This document shows positions 10,309 to 19,959 of a stretch of DNA of 64,000 nt, piece after piece (the first letter of the stretch is position 1; every line of letters begins with the position of its first letter). Below the pieces are notes generated by a model. The model saw only the letters and a list, made by a program, of their open reading frames with translations. It made no database searches and was not told where the DNA came from. The stretch comes from Tigriopus japonicus. Its lineage: Eukaryota; Arthropoda; Copepoda; Harpacticoida; Harpacticidae. The stretch is taken from the NCBI GenBank assembly GCA_010645155.1, contig CM021313.1:2401863-2465862 (forward strand). Reading direction: 5' to 3'. The position numbers and the translations under genes were made by a program.

Positions 10309-13300
10309 ATGGCGGGCGGCAACGTCAAGTTGAGTCCGCTCGAGCTGGAGATCCTGTCCGAGTTGGACGCCTTGGCCTTTGGGTTCGTGCGTCTGTCCAC
10401 GGACTCGGAATCGCAATCGCCGGGCTGTTCGCGCAAGAAGCAGGTGGCCGTCAAGGCCATCGCCTTCATGGAGCGATTGGTGGTGGAGCGGCAGGCCCGA
10501 CTTCGCCGTCAACGACACGATTCCAATAATAACCACGGCTCGCGCAATCCGCTCATCGACCCGCTCACTTATTGCAAACTCGGCCATCTTCACCTGTTAC
10601 TGGGCGACTACACCAAGGCCTTGTCGGCCTACCAAAAGTACGCCGCGTTGACGCCCAATCAGTGTTGGCGGAATACGGTGTATCTGTACGGCCAAGGTCT
10701 GGTGTTCTTCCATTTCAACGCCTTTCGATGGGCCACCAAAGTGTTTCAGCAAGTGCTCTACCTCGAACCCGGTTTCCCGCGGGTCAACGAGATCCATATC
10801 CGATTGGGCATCATGGCCAAAGTGAATAATGATTTTAGTACCAGTTTACGCCACTTTCAAATGGCTCAAATCAACACGGCTCCGTGCACGTTCAATGAGG
10901 CCGAGATCAACTTCCATATTGCCCATCTCCACGAAGTGTATGGCAAATACGCCAAAGCTAATCTGCTCTACCGTGATCTCCTCAAGGACCCGGATTTAAG
11001 CTCACCATTAAGGGCGGATGTCCACCGGCAATTGGGCTGGATCTTTTATTCCGTGGATGCCATGGGCGAGAAAATGACTCGCATCCAAACGGCCATTCAA
11101 CACCTGCAAAAGTCCATTGAGATCGACGCCAAATCCGGCCAGAGTCTCTATTTGCTGGGCCGTTGTCACGCGGCCATGGGCAAAGTCCACGAGGCCTTTA
11201 TCGCGTATCGCAATTCCGTGGACAAGTCGGAAAGCAACGCCGATACTTGGTGCTCCATCGGGGTGTTGTACCAGCAACAAAACCAACCCATGGACGCTCT
11301 CCAAGCTTACATTTGTGCTGTGCAATTAGAGAAATTTCACGTGGCCGCTTGGACAAATTTGGGCATTTTATACGAGTCGGTGAATCAATTACAAGACTCG
11401 CTCACGTGCTATTGCAATGCTGTCTCCAAACTCAAGAATCCGAGCCCTAATCTCCACCAACGTATCAAGTATTTAAAGACTCAATTGAGCAATGCTCCGC
11501 CTCCCAGTCATTCCATGAAAAGTAAGCAGTTGCCCTCAGTCGAAGAGGCCTGGAATCTCCCTGTGAGTAACGAAATGGCCGGTCGCCAATCCAACGCCAT
11601 GAAGGGGGCCAAAGCTGGTGCCCCTCAAAACGGTCCGTCGGATCCGAACAAGAGGTTCAAATCCGAGACTAACCCCGGTAACAACGCTCCACCCGCTTTG
11701 ACGCCTCAACAGCTTCAAACTTTGCATCATTTGCAAAGCCAAGCCAATCTAGCCCCACCGCAGCAACAAATGCTCCAAACCCTCCAATCACAGCTCCACA
11801 ATTACCGACAATATCAGTTGAAAATGCAGCAACAGCGAGTTGTGGAGAACGCCTCCCTCGATTCAGGGGAACTGGTCAATGCCGATATCTTGGCTGAGCT
11901 ACAAAACAAAGACTTGGGTAGTGTGAGTGACCGAGAACTTGAAGCCCTGATCTCTCAACAAGACATTGGTTCCTTTGCCGAGAGTCTCTTGAAGCAGATC
12001 CAAGCCGATGGTGTGGAACATCACGATATGGAGGTAGACGGAGAGCAAGACGGGCATGGTGAAGACTCAGGCAGATCAACGAGAGCCTCTCATCAAGCGG
12101 AAAACGGTGTGATTGATAGCAAAGACTCTATAATGGAGTGCTCCACCGACAACCACGATGGTTCAGGGTTCAAACTCGAAGATGGTGGAATGCACAACCA
12201 AGTCACGTCATTGGATATTCCAACTAGTTTGGAGGTGGTGCGAAGTACAAAGGCCCTGGACGTGGATACGAGTATGACTAGTGACGAGATTCTCCTGGTT
12301 TGCAAAAAGTGGTTCGAATCGAACACAGAGTTATCCCTGACTTTGTCCATGACGGATAAGGGCCCACCCGAGCCACCCGAAAGACCCAAGAAATCGCTCT
12401 CAAAGGAGAACCTTCTTCCACCCACGCCCAGTGTTTATTTGGAGAACCGCAAGGACGCCTCCTCTGCCCAGCTCCAAGAATTTTGCATAAAGCACCCTAT
12501 CACCGTGGTCAGAGGCATTGCAAGTGCTCTCAAGTTGGATCTGGGACTTTTCTCTACCAAGCAATTGGTAGAAACTCACGGTAGTCAGAAAGTGGATGTG
12601 ATCACGCAGTTAAAGCAGAACGCCGACGAGAACTGGGACTTCAACCTCACCAAGCAAGTGTGGCACTGTATCGTGACTAAATCTAACACCACCATCAGTA
12701 AATACGCCCAATACCAAACGGCCACTTTCCAAGACAGCCTCAAAGAGGAGCAAGAGAAAGGCAGCTCCGGAGGATTCCGTGGCGACCTCGATCTTGATGG
12801 TCGTGAAGAGACGCGTCGTCGTCGGAAGCAGCAATCATTCCTCCAATTTGGAATGAACGTGGACCTCTCGGAACAACGTCATTGGCGAACTCAGCTGACT
12901 GAACTCATGAAACTTCCGCCTTGGGCGCGGGTTGTCTCGGCGGGAAATATGCTTACTCACATCGGTTATCCGATCCCAGGGATGAACACGGTCCAACTTC
13001 AAATGAAAGTGCCTTGCTCCCGGACGTTCGCGCGACAAGAGAGCAATAATTTCTGTGCCATTGATATCAATATTGGGCCCGGTGATTGCGAGTGGTTTGC
13101 AGTGCCCTACGAGTATTGGGGAGCAGTGCGAACTCTGTGCGAGAAGCACGGGGTCAATTTCAGCCATGGCTCGTGGTGGCCGAATATGAAGGATCTCATG
13201 GAGGAGGAAGTGCCCGTGTACAGATTCCTCCAAAGGCCTGGCGATATGGTGTGGGTAAACTCCGGCTGCTTGTATTGGGTACAAGCGGTGGGTTGGTGCA

Positions 13301-14055
13301 ATAATATCAAGTGGAACGTGGGTCCTCTGACCAACACCCAATACACCTTGGCCTTGGAACGCTACGAGTGGAACAAATTGCTAGGAATGAAATCCCGCGT
13401 GCCCATGATCCATCTGAGTTGGAGCTTGGCTCGAAACGTGCGTCTAAATGATGAGGCACTCTACAAATCCATGAAGCATACCTTAGTACAAAGCCTCAAG
13501 AGGACGATTTTGATTCTCGAGTACCTGAAATCCGCGGGCATTGAGTTGAAACACCACAGTCGCAAACGTCACGATCCCGCCCATTATTGCGCTCAGTGTG
13601 AACGAGAAGTGTTTGCCATCCTCTTTGTAAGAGAGATCGAGAGCCGACACATTGTGAGCTGCTTCGATTGCGCCAGGTCCAGGAGTCCAGATCTCAAAGG
13701 GCTCGTATGTCTGGAGGAAGTACGATTATCCGATTTGAAAACCGTCCACGATAGTTTCCGCTACCAAGTGACGCCCGGACCTTCCACACCCGCCTACGGA
13801 CACCATACGACTTTGGCGGCTAATGCGGCGGCTGCGGCTTTGGTTAGCCCGACCTCGAGTAGTACGCCTCATCATCACGTGGCAGCGGAAACGCTCTTTG
13901 CCGGTGCTCTAACCAATCATCAAATGCTGGGGCTCTCTGCCTACCAGTCTGCAGCTGCCGCTGCGGCTGCCGCGGCCGTTGCCGTTTCCGGTGTCTCTTC
14001 GGGAAGCACCGATCCAAGAGCCTCGTTCTCAGCCGGTACTGGCACTCTGGCTTGA
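10309..14055 (+). CDS. KDM6A/UTX-like protein: TPR scaffold with a JmjC domain lacking Fe ligands
   Basis: Single exon of 1248 residues from the first ATG; the frame extends to 10285 without an ATG. Tetratricopeptide repeats span about residues 84-380 (for example GDYTKALSAYQKYAAL), as in UTX, the H3K27 demethylase of COMPASS (MLL3/4) complexes. A Gln-rich linker follows (about 470-520). The KDM6 JmjC region starts near the LLPPTPSVY motif (about 700) and is followed by the C-terminal four-Cys zinc domain (HYCAQC near 1091, CFDCAR near 1118) and an Ala-rich tail. The Fe-binding H-x-E is R909-Q-E911 and the distal histidine is Y989, with exactly the 80-residue family spacing. The 2-oxoglutarate-contacting Asn is D919. 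So demethylase activity is unlikely and a scaffold role is inferred. An ATTAAA at 14319 ends the transcript before the paralogue. Confidence 0.93.
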   Translation: MAGGNVKLSPLELEILSELDALAFGFVRLSTDSESQSPGCSRKKQVAVKAIAFMERLVVERQARLRRQRHDSNNNHGSRNPLIDPLTYCKLGHLHLLLGDYTKALSAYQKYAALTPNQCWRNTVYLYGQGLVFFHFNAFRWATKVFQQVLYLEPGFPRVNEIHIRLGIMAKVNNDFSTSLRHFQMAQINTAPCTFNEAEINFHIAHLHEVYGKYAKANLLYRDLLKDPDLSSPLRADVHRQLGWIFYSVDAMGEKMTRIQTAIQHLQKSIEIDAKSGQSLYLLGRCHAAMGKVHEAFIAYRNSVDKSESNADTWCSIGVLYQQQNQPMDALQAYICAVQLEKFHVAAWTNLGILYESVNQLQDSLTCYCNAVSKLKNPSPNLHQRIKYLKTQLSNAPPPSHSMKSKQLPSVEEAWNLPVSNEMAGRQSNAMKGAKAGAPQNGPSDPNKRFKSETNPGNNAPPALTPQQLQTLHHLQSQANLAPPQQQMLQTLQSQLHNYRQYQLKMQQQRVVENASLDSGELVNADILAELQNKDLGSVSDRELEALISQQDIGSFAESLLKQIQADGVEHHDMEVDGEQDGHGEDSGRSTRASHQAENGVIDSKDSIMECSTDNHDGSGFKLEDGGMHNQVTSLDIPTSLEVVRSTKALDVDTSMTSDEILLVCKKWFESNTELSLTLSMTDKGPPEPPERPKKSLSKENLLPPTPSVYLENRKDASSAQLQEFCIKHPITVVRGIASALKLDLGLFSTKQLVETHGSQKVDVITQLKQNADENWDFNLTKQVWHCIVTKSNTTISKYAQYQTATFQDSLKEEQEKGSSGGFRGDLDLDGREETRRRRKQQSFLQFGMNVDLSEQRHWRTQLTELMKLPPWARVVSAGNMLTHIGYPIPGMNTVQLQMKVPCSRTFARQESNNFCAIDINIGPGDCEWFAVPYEYWGAVRTLCEKHGVNFSHGSWWPNMKDLMEEEVPVYRFLQRPGDMVWVNSGCLYWVQAVGWCNNIKWNVGPLTNTQYTLALERYEWNKLLGMKSRVPMIHLSWSLARNVRLNDEALYKSMKHTLVQSLKRTILILEYLKSAGIELKHHSRKRHDPAHYCAQCEREVFAILFVREIESRHIVSCFDCARSRSPDLKGLVCLEEVRLSDLKTVHDSFRYQVTPGPSTPAYGHHTTLAANAAAAALVSPTSSSTPHHHVAAETLFAGALTNHQMLGLSAYQSAAAAAAAAAVAVSGVSSGSTDPRASFSAGTGTLA

Positions 14056-14318
14056 CGACGACGGCGACGAATGGGACCCGCAGACTCAAAGAGCGGCTCC
14101 GGACTTTTGATGTCTTTCGATGCACCCATGCAACTAGTTATCTATCTTTTTAGCCACCTACTACATGGTGTTGCTACTTGTATCGGGCTGACTCCTACTA
14201 GGCTTTGACTTTGTTTGACCAAATCCCCCCCCTCCTCGACTATTTTTGTACGTTCGCGACCCCGAGAGAAATGTATTGCCTACTATGAATTTGAAACTGT
14301 TGACCTTGATCAAGTGTG

Positions 14319-14324
14319 ATTAAA
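14319..14324 (+). promoter_or_regulatory. Likely polyadenylation signal of the TPR-bearing KDM6 gene
   Basis: ATTAAA, 264 bases after the stop codon and about 200 bases before the start of the second KDM6 gene. It supports two separate transcripts rather than one readthrough mRNA. Confidence 0.35.
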
Positions 14325-14522
14325 AGCTCCATGAACAACGCGAGGTGACTACTCGGCAAGAGTAGCCGCCTACATACGTACGTACGCAACTCCTGTTCTG
14401 AAAGTTGTTATCTCTGATTTCAGGTCGCTTGAGGAGTAAGTCTCCCTCTTTTCTTTGCCCGCTTTGCTCATCACTGCCAATTTCGAGCCAGGGTCGAGCC
14501 TCCTTGCCTTGGTGAAGACATC

Positions 14523-16103
14523 ATGGAGACCGCTGCCACGCCTGGGATCGGTCCCATCGAGGCCATGCAACAGGACAAACGCAAATTCCAAGAGAGCAAG
14601 CTCGACATCTCCATGAGCTCCTCCGAGCTACTGTCCTGCTGCAAGGACCTCGGCCACAACGATGGCGACATCAGTACGCGCCTCTACGACGCGCCCCCCG
14701 TGAATCCTCCCAAGTCGAAAGCCACAAGTCTGAGTCGCGAGGAACTGCTCCCACCCACCCCCAGTGTGTATGTACGCTCCAAAGAGGAAGCCTTCTCGCC
14801 CCAACTCCTTGAGTTTTGTCTTCAGAAACCCATTGTTCTCATACGTAATCTAGCTTCAATTTGTGATATTGATCTCCAGTTGTACTCGACCAAGCGCTTG
14901 GTCCAATCCCACCCGTCTCATCCGGTGGAGATCCGATCCCAAATGGAACAAACCGCAGACGAGAACTGGGATCCCACCATGTCCAAGCAAGTCTGGTACT
15001 GTACCTCATCCCGATCTCACACAACCATAGCGAAATACGCCGAGTACCAAGCCAGTAACCTTGAAGAGACTTGGGACACCATGGAGCGAACGGTCAACCC
15101 CAAGTTCGACTTCTCAGACAAACCCACACGGAGAATGATCAAGTTCGGTACAAATTGCGACCTCTCGGACGAAAAGAAGTGGGCGCCTCAACTGAATGAC
15201 CTATGGAAGTTGCCGGCGTGGCTCCGTGTCGTGTCCGCCGGAAACATGCTCTCACACGTGGGCCATCAGATTTTGGGTATGAACACGGTTCAATTGTACA
15301 TGAAGGTGCCTTGCGCACGAACCCCGGGTCATCAGGAGAACAACAACTTCTGTGCAGTCAATATTAACATCGGACCGGGCGATTCCGAGTGGTTCGGCGT
15401 GGCCAACGAGTATTGGAGTGAAGTGGAGCAATTCTGTCACAAGAATGGGCTCAGTTACTTACACGGGTCGTGGTGGCCCAACATTAACGAATTGACAGAG
15501 GCAGGGATTCCCTGCTATCGGTTCCTCCAAAAGCCAGGCGATGTAGTATTTGTCAATTCGGGATGTGTTCATTGGGTGCAAGCCACGGGCTGGTGCAATA
15601 ACATCGCATGGAATGTGGGCCCCCTGACGCATCGTCAATACGCTATGGCCATGGAACGGTACGAGTGGAACAAATCCCAAAAATACCAGTCCATCGTGGC
15701 CATGACATTTTTGTCGTGGAACTTGGCGCGCAACCTTCGGATGAGCGATCCGCGCCTCTTCCTGGCCATCCGAACTGTTCTGATGCAAAGTATTCGTCTG
15801 ATCGTTCAACAGTTGTCGTTTGCCGAATCCAAAGGCATCAAGATCCGCTTCCACGGACGCAAGCGCAATGAGCCCGTCCATTACTGCGGCTTGTGTGACG
15901 AGGAAGTCTACAACGTTCTGTTTGTCAAAGAGAATGAGAAGCGTCACACAGTACATTGTCTGAGATGCGCCCGTACTCAAGACTCTGATCTCAAGGGCTT
16001 TGTTTGTCTGGAGGAGTATCATCTCCAGGACTTGCTCGACACCTACGACAATTTTCAGTTGGCCACCGGTGGCGAATTGATCTCGTCTAGCGCAGCGTCA
16101 TAG
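14523..16103 (+). CDS. KDM6-like JmjC demethylase without TPRs (tandem paralogue)
   Basis: Single exon of 526 residues, 467 bp downstream of the TPR-bearing paralogue and on the same strand. Similarity begins near residue 27 (the LDISMSSSELL region) and runs to the C-terminus: the LLPPTPSVY motif (about 77), the JmjC fold (about 205-375) and the four-Cys zinc domain (HYCGLC near 453, CLRCAR near 479). Fe ligands are intact: H270, E272 and H350. K261, T267 and N280 match the KDM6 2-oxoglutarate contacts. It should therefore demethylate H3K27me2/3, by family knowledge. It lacks the TPR region used for partner binding, which resembles KDM6B more than UTX in layout. The frame is open upstream to a TGA near 14434 and an acceptor-like AG occurs near 14426, so a spliced leader, or splicing from the upstream TPR exon, cannot be excluded. 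Confidence 0.9.
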   Translation: METAATPGIGPIEAMQQDKRKFQESKLDISMSSSELLSCCKDLGHNDGDISTRLYDAPPVNPPKSKATSLSREELLPPTPSVYVRSKEEAFSPQLLEFCLQKPIVLIRNLASICDIDLQLYSTKRLVQSHPSHPVEIRSQMEQTADENWDPTMSKQVWYCTSSRSHTTIAKYAEYQASNLEETWDTMERTVNPKFDFSDKPTRRMIKFGTNCDLSDEKKWAPQLNDLWKLPAWLRVVSAGNMLSHVGHQILGMNTVQLYMKVPCARTPGHQENNNFCAVNINIGPGDSEWFGVANEYWSEVEQFCHKNGLSYLHGSWWPNINELTEAGIPCYRFLQKPGDVVFVNSGCVHWVQATGWCNNIAWNVGPLTHRQYAMAMERYEWNKSQKYQSIVAMTFLSWNLARNLRMSDPRLFLAIRTVLMQSIRLIVQQLSFAESKGIKIRFHGRKRNEPVHYCGLCDEEVYNVLFVKENEKRHTVHCLRCARTQDSDLKGFVCLEEYHLQDLLDTYDNFQLATGGELISSSAAS

Positions 16104-17133
16104 AATGAGGACAATCTTGATTGAAATTATTATCATTTTTATCCTTATCATCTTCATTATCATTGTTGTTGTATGATCCTCATGATTATATGATCACCAT
16201 CCCCGTCGCCGTCATTCGTCACCGAAAGCAACACTGCGGTCATTGTGGCGAATCGTGTCACGGATTATCGATGGAATCGATGGTGATTAATTCTTAGACC
16301 TTTCCTGAATACCTCTTCGTCCATTTCTCGTCTTCTTTCAGCTCTACTCTAAACACCCACCAACTAAATGAATCGATATGTCTTTTTAAAAATGTCTATT
16401 GTTATGCGTCTTAACGTAACATGTCGAATCCATGATGATAACACCATTGCTCCAATCATCCTTTTTTTCATTATTTATTTCAAATGGTGAACAACTCCCT
16501 CCTCCCCAAAGTTTGTTTTTCAATTCATAGACAGTAATTTGCAGGCCTAATTGCGATTCTAATCAATGAATTGCGTCCAAGCCACCCGAGATTGAGATGA
16601 TTTTTTTTTCTCAATCCATTTTATGAATAATGAATGACCTTCCTTGCACCTACAACCAACAAACCAAACAACCAACCGACTGAACAACACAAATTTTACT
16701 AGTAGTAGATTGTAATAGTTTTGAACTATTGAAACCTTTGGGAATAACACTGCCATTATTCACGATTACGTTCCTTCGCAAAATGTACAAATATGCCGTG
16801 TGTGTAAATAGTAATAAATCTATCGCCCATGTATCTCGTTGAAGAACACCAGAATAGAAGTATTTGTATGATATTGCATTGATTATAATAATTGTGCTCC
16901 AAGGCTGTCATTTCTATTTCTTTATATTCATGGCAAAGGAGAAACACTTGATTCTTGATGACATTGAATTGTATAACTAAAGAAGCCATCACAGGTTTAG
17001 AGTGCCGGGGATTGATTGTAGGTAGTCATTTTCATCTAGGTGGGCTCACAACTCTGGTGTTGTTCCGTACGAGCGATCAATGGGATCGGTTAGTCTTTTT
17101 TTCTAATTGAAAAGCGAGGCAAGTACTAAAACA
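16104..17133. other. Convergent intergenic region, 3' UTRs
   Basis: AT-rich sequence between the stop codons of the KDM6 paralogue (+) and the ATP2C-like gene (-). It contains several AATAAA-type signals on the plus strand (for example near 16813) and TTTATT (AATAAA on the minus strand) at 16474-16479, so 3' UTRs may overlap. No gene seen. Confidence 0.4.
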
Positions 17134-19959
17134 CTAAACCGAGTGCGCGTCATTCCGTTTCCCATTTTCCTTAGCCGCTTTTCGCATTTGACCGCGGTCC
17201 CACAGTTTCTTGGTTTCACTGACTATGAAAACACTCGAGGACAGTAGCGTGAGTAGGACCAGATCGGTGAAGGACAAGGCCTCCGTCTGAAAAATATACT
17301 GCAAAGGGGGCAGGTATATCACGGCAAATTGCCCTAAAATGGAGAGGCTCACGGCCAAAACGAAAACACGGTTGGAAAAGAAGCCGATCTCATGAATGAG
17401 TCGCTCTTGGGAGCGTGAGGACAAAGCGTTGAACATATCGAAAAACACGAAGCATGTGAAAGTCATGGTCGTTTCTCTGGCCGTCATTTTCCCATCATCC
17501 ATATTCTCTTTGAACACCCAGAGGGTGCCGGTGATGATGACACTAGCCGAGATCAAGACATTGATGAGCAACCCACGAGAGAGAATCTCTTCACGTTGTT
17601 TACGAGGGGGTCGCTTAAGAACTTCGTGATCCGCGGGTTCCAAACCCAGACTTTGAGCTGGAGGACCGTCCATGATGACATTGATCCACAAGATTTGCAT
17701 CGGGTTCAAAGGGTTTGGAATATCCAGCAAGGTGGACAAAGAAATGAGCATGAGGGCCGAGATGCTAGTGCTTAGTTGGAAGCGGACAAAGTTGCGGATG
17801 TTGTAGAATATGCACTTGCCCTCTTCGATGGCGTTCAAAATGGTCGAGAAATCGTCATTGAGAAGAATCATATCAGCGGCTTCCTTACAAACATCCGTTC
17901 CATTGATCCCCATGGCAATTCCAACGTCGGCTTTTTTGATGGCCACTCCATCGTTCACACCATCACCAGTCATCCCCACAATTCTTCCATTCGCTTGCAA
18001 GGCCTTGACAATTCGAACTTTATGCCGAGGCGTGGTCCGATAAAAGCAGAAACATTTCTCCACGACGGATTCGAGATCCGCATCCGAGAGATTGTCCAAT
18101 TCATGTCCACTCAACAGAGTCTTGTTTTCACCCGAAAGTCCAAGTTGATGTGAAATGGCCGCAGCCGTTTCTCGCCCATCGCCCGTTATCATGCAAACCT
18201 GGACTTGAGAGCGTTGAAGAATTTGAATGGACTCGGCCACGCCCGCACGAGGTGGATCCTGAAGGGCTATCAAGCCGGCAAACTCCAAATGATCCATGTT
18301 CACTCCTCTCGCCAAGGCTAAAACACGCTTCCCACGTTTGGCCATGGCAATGTTGGCATCCGTGGCACGTTTTTTATGCGTGGGAGTCATGGGACAAGTG
18401 CCCGAATTCTCCGCAGGGAAAAAGGTGCACTTCTCAATGATCACTTCGGGTGCTCCTTTTATGAAGTACCTAATTTGATGGGACGTGTCCTCACACTCGA
18501 CAGCCATGTATTTGCGCTCAGAGCTAAATGGAATCTCGTTGAGGCGACGATACGAGTTTCGTAGTTCCAAGGCGTTAAGGCTTCGAGCGGCCAACAATAA
18601 GGCCTTTTCCGTCGGCGAGCCATGGAGTCCATCATGATGATTATCCACAGCATTATTGCACACAATGCCCACTTCCACAACACGCAAAACATCATTGGTT
18701 CTTTCCAAAGTGGCACCAGCACCGGCTTGAAGTCGATGATGTAGGTCATCTTGCATGATTCGCTCGGGCGAAACCACGTCCGTCACAGTCATCTCGTTGG
18801 AGGTGAGCGTGCCAGTTTTATCCGAGCAGATCCAATCAACGCATCCCAGTGCTTCAACCGTGGGCAATCGTTTGACCACGGCATTTCGACGGGCCATGCG
18901 CATCACGCCAAAGGCCAACGTCACCGTAACCACGATGGGTAAGCCTTCGGGAATAGCGGCCACCGCTAAACTCACGCCAATGTTGAACATGTCAAGAATA
19001 GGGCGGCCTTGGAGCCAACCGACCAACATGATCAGACCAATCACCCCGATGGAATAAATCGTTAATTGTTTGCCTAGAACGTCCATACTCTTTTGTAAGG
19101 GTGTACGGGGTGGATCTTCGGCTTGCATCATTTTAAAGACCTCGCCGAATTGGGAGCGCTCACCCGTGCAAATGACCACTCCGAGACCTTTGCCTTGAAT
19201 GACAAGAGTGCCTTGAAAACAGATATTGGACATGTCGTTGCAAGCCAACTTGACGTGTCGCTCAGATAACTCGACGGTTTTGTACTTGGGCTCCGTCTCG
19301 CCAGTGAAACTGGACTCGTCCACGGTCAACTCGTTCACTTCCAGCAATCGCAAATCAGCCGGGATACGATCACCCATTTCCAAGGCCACCACATCGCCGG
19401 GAACGAGATATTTGGCCAGAATAGTGTCGATTTGTCCATCACGTAAGCACTGACACGTGGGCGGAAGGAGCGAACCCATTCGCTCCAAAGTCTTCTCGGA
19501 GCGATATTCTTGCACAAAGCCCACCGTGACCACGATGACAATGGCCACGGTGATGGAGATGGCATCGTCGAATTGGTGCATGCACACGCTGATAAACGCT
19601 GAGCATAGCAAGAGGAGAATAAAGGGGTTATTGAATTGATCTAAATACTTTTTCCACAGTGGATCCGGGGTTTGCACGCCCACTTGATTCAAGCCGTGCA
19701 AACCGCGCTTGTGATCGGCCTGAGCCGTGGTCAGGCCTCGTTCCGGGGACACATCGAGCATGGATTGGACCTCGGCCACATTGAGCGTGGCCGCTTGTTC
19801 GCACGACAGCCAATCCATGGTGTACCCGCCGGTCGTAACGGGTCCACTTCGGAGGTGAATACTGACGGGCGAGGGAGGGCGTTTCTCGGGAGAGCCAACC
19901 ACCCGGGGTGCTTCGGAAAGGGGCGGATCCGCCGGGGACGATATCTCTTCAGAGGCCAT
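17134..19959 (-). CDS. ATP2C1: Secretory-pathway Ca2+/Mn2+-transporting P-type ATPase (SPCA)
   Basis: Single exon of 941 residues from the first in-frame ATG at 19959; the frame continues to 19995 without an ATG. It pumps Ca2+ and Mn2+ into the Golgi lumen, supporting glycosylation and secretion. P2A ATPase signatures appear in order: an N-terminal cytosolic extension; DESSFTGETEP (actuator); AAIPEGLP in M4; the phosphorylation site CSDKTGT with Asp near residue 380; MITGDGRETA; TGDGVNDGVAIKKADVGIAMG; and in M6 WINVIMDGPPAQSLGLEP. The M4/M6 sequences, with only one Ca2+ site, and the length (human protein about 919) point to SPCA rather than SERCA or PMCA. The two vertebrate paralogues cannot be separated here, so the symbol means the ATP2C1/2 orthologue. 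The extra ~30 N-terminal residues are Pro/Ser-rich. Confidence 0.93.
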   Translation of the reverse strand: MASEEISSPADPPLSEAPRVVGSPEKRPPSPVSIHLRSGPVTTGGYTMDWLSCEQAATLNVAEVQSMLDVSPERGLTTAQADHKRGLHGLNQVGVQTPDPLWKKYLDQFNNPFILLLLCSAFISVCMHQFDDAISITVAIVIVVTVGFVQEYRSEKTLERMGSLLPPTCQCLRDGQIDTILAKYLVPGDVVALEMGDRIPADLRLLEVNELTVDESSFTGETEPKYKTVELSERHVKLACNDMSNICFQGTLVIQGKGLGVVICTGERSQFGEVFKMMQAEDPPRTPLQKSMDVLGKQLTIYSIGVIGLIMLVGWLQGRPILDMFNIGVSLAVAAIPEGLPIVVTVTLAFGVMRMARRNAVVKRLPTVEALGCVDWICSDKTGTLTSNEMTVTDVVSPERIMQDDLHHRLQAGAGATLERTNDVLRVVEVGIVCNNAVDNHHDGLHGSPTEKALLLAARSLNALELRNSYRRLNEIPFSSERKYMAVECEDTSHQIRYFIKGAPEVIIEKCTFFPAENSGTCPMTPTHKKRATDANIAMAKRGKRVLALARGVNMDHLEFAGLIALQDPPRAGVAESIQILQRSQVQVCMITGDGRETAAAISHQLGLSGENKTLLSGHELDNLSDADLESVVEKCFCFYRTTPRHKVRIVKALQANGRIVGMTGDGVNDGVAIKKADVGIAMGINGTDVCKEAADMILLNDDFSTILNAIEEGKCIFYNIRNFVRFQLSTSISALMLISLSTLLDIPNPLNPMQILWINVIMDGPPAQSLGLEPADHEVLKRPPRKQREEILSRGLLINVLISASVIITGTLWVFKENMDDGKMTARETTMTFTCFVFFDMFNALSSRSQERLIHEIGFFSNRVFVLAVSLSILGQFAVIYLPPLQYIFQTEALSFTDLVLLTLLSSSVFIVSETKKLWDRGQMRKAAKENGKRNDAHSV

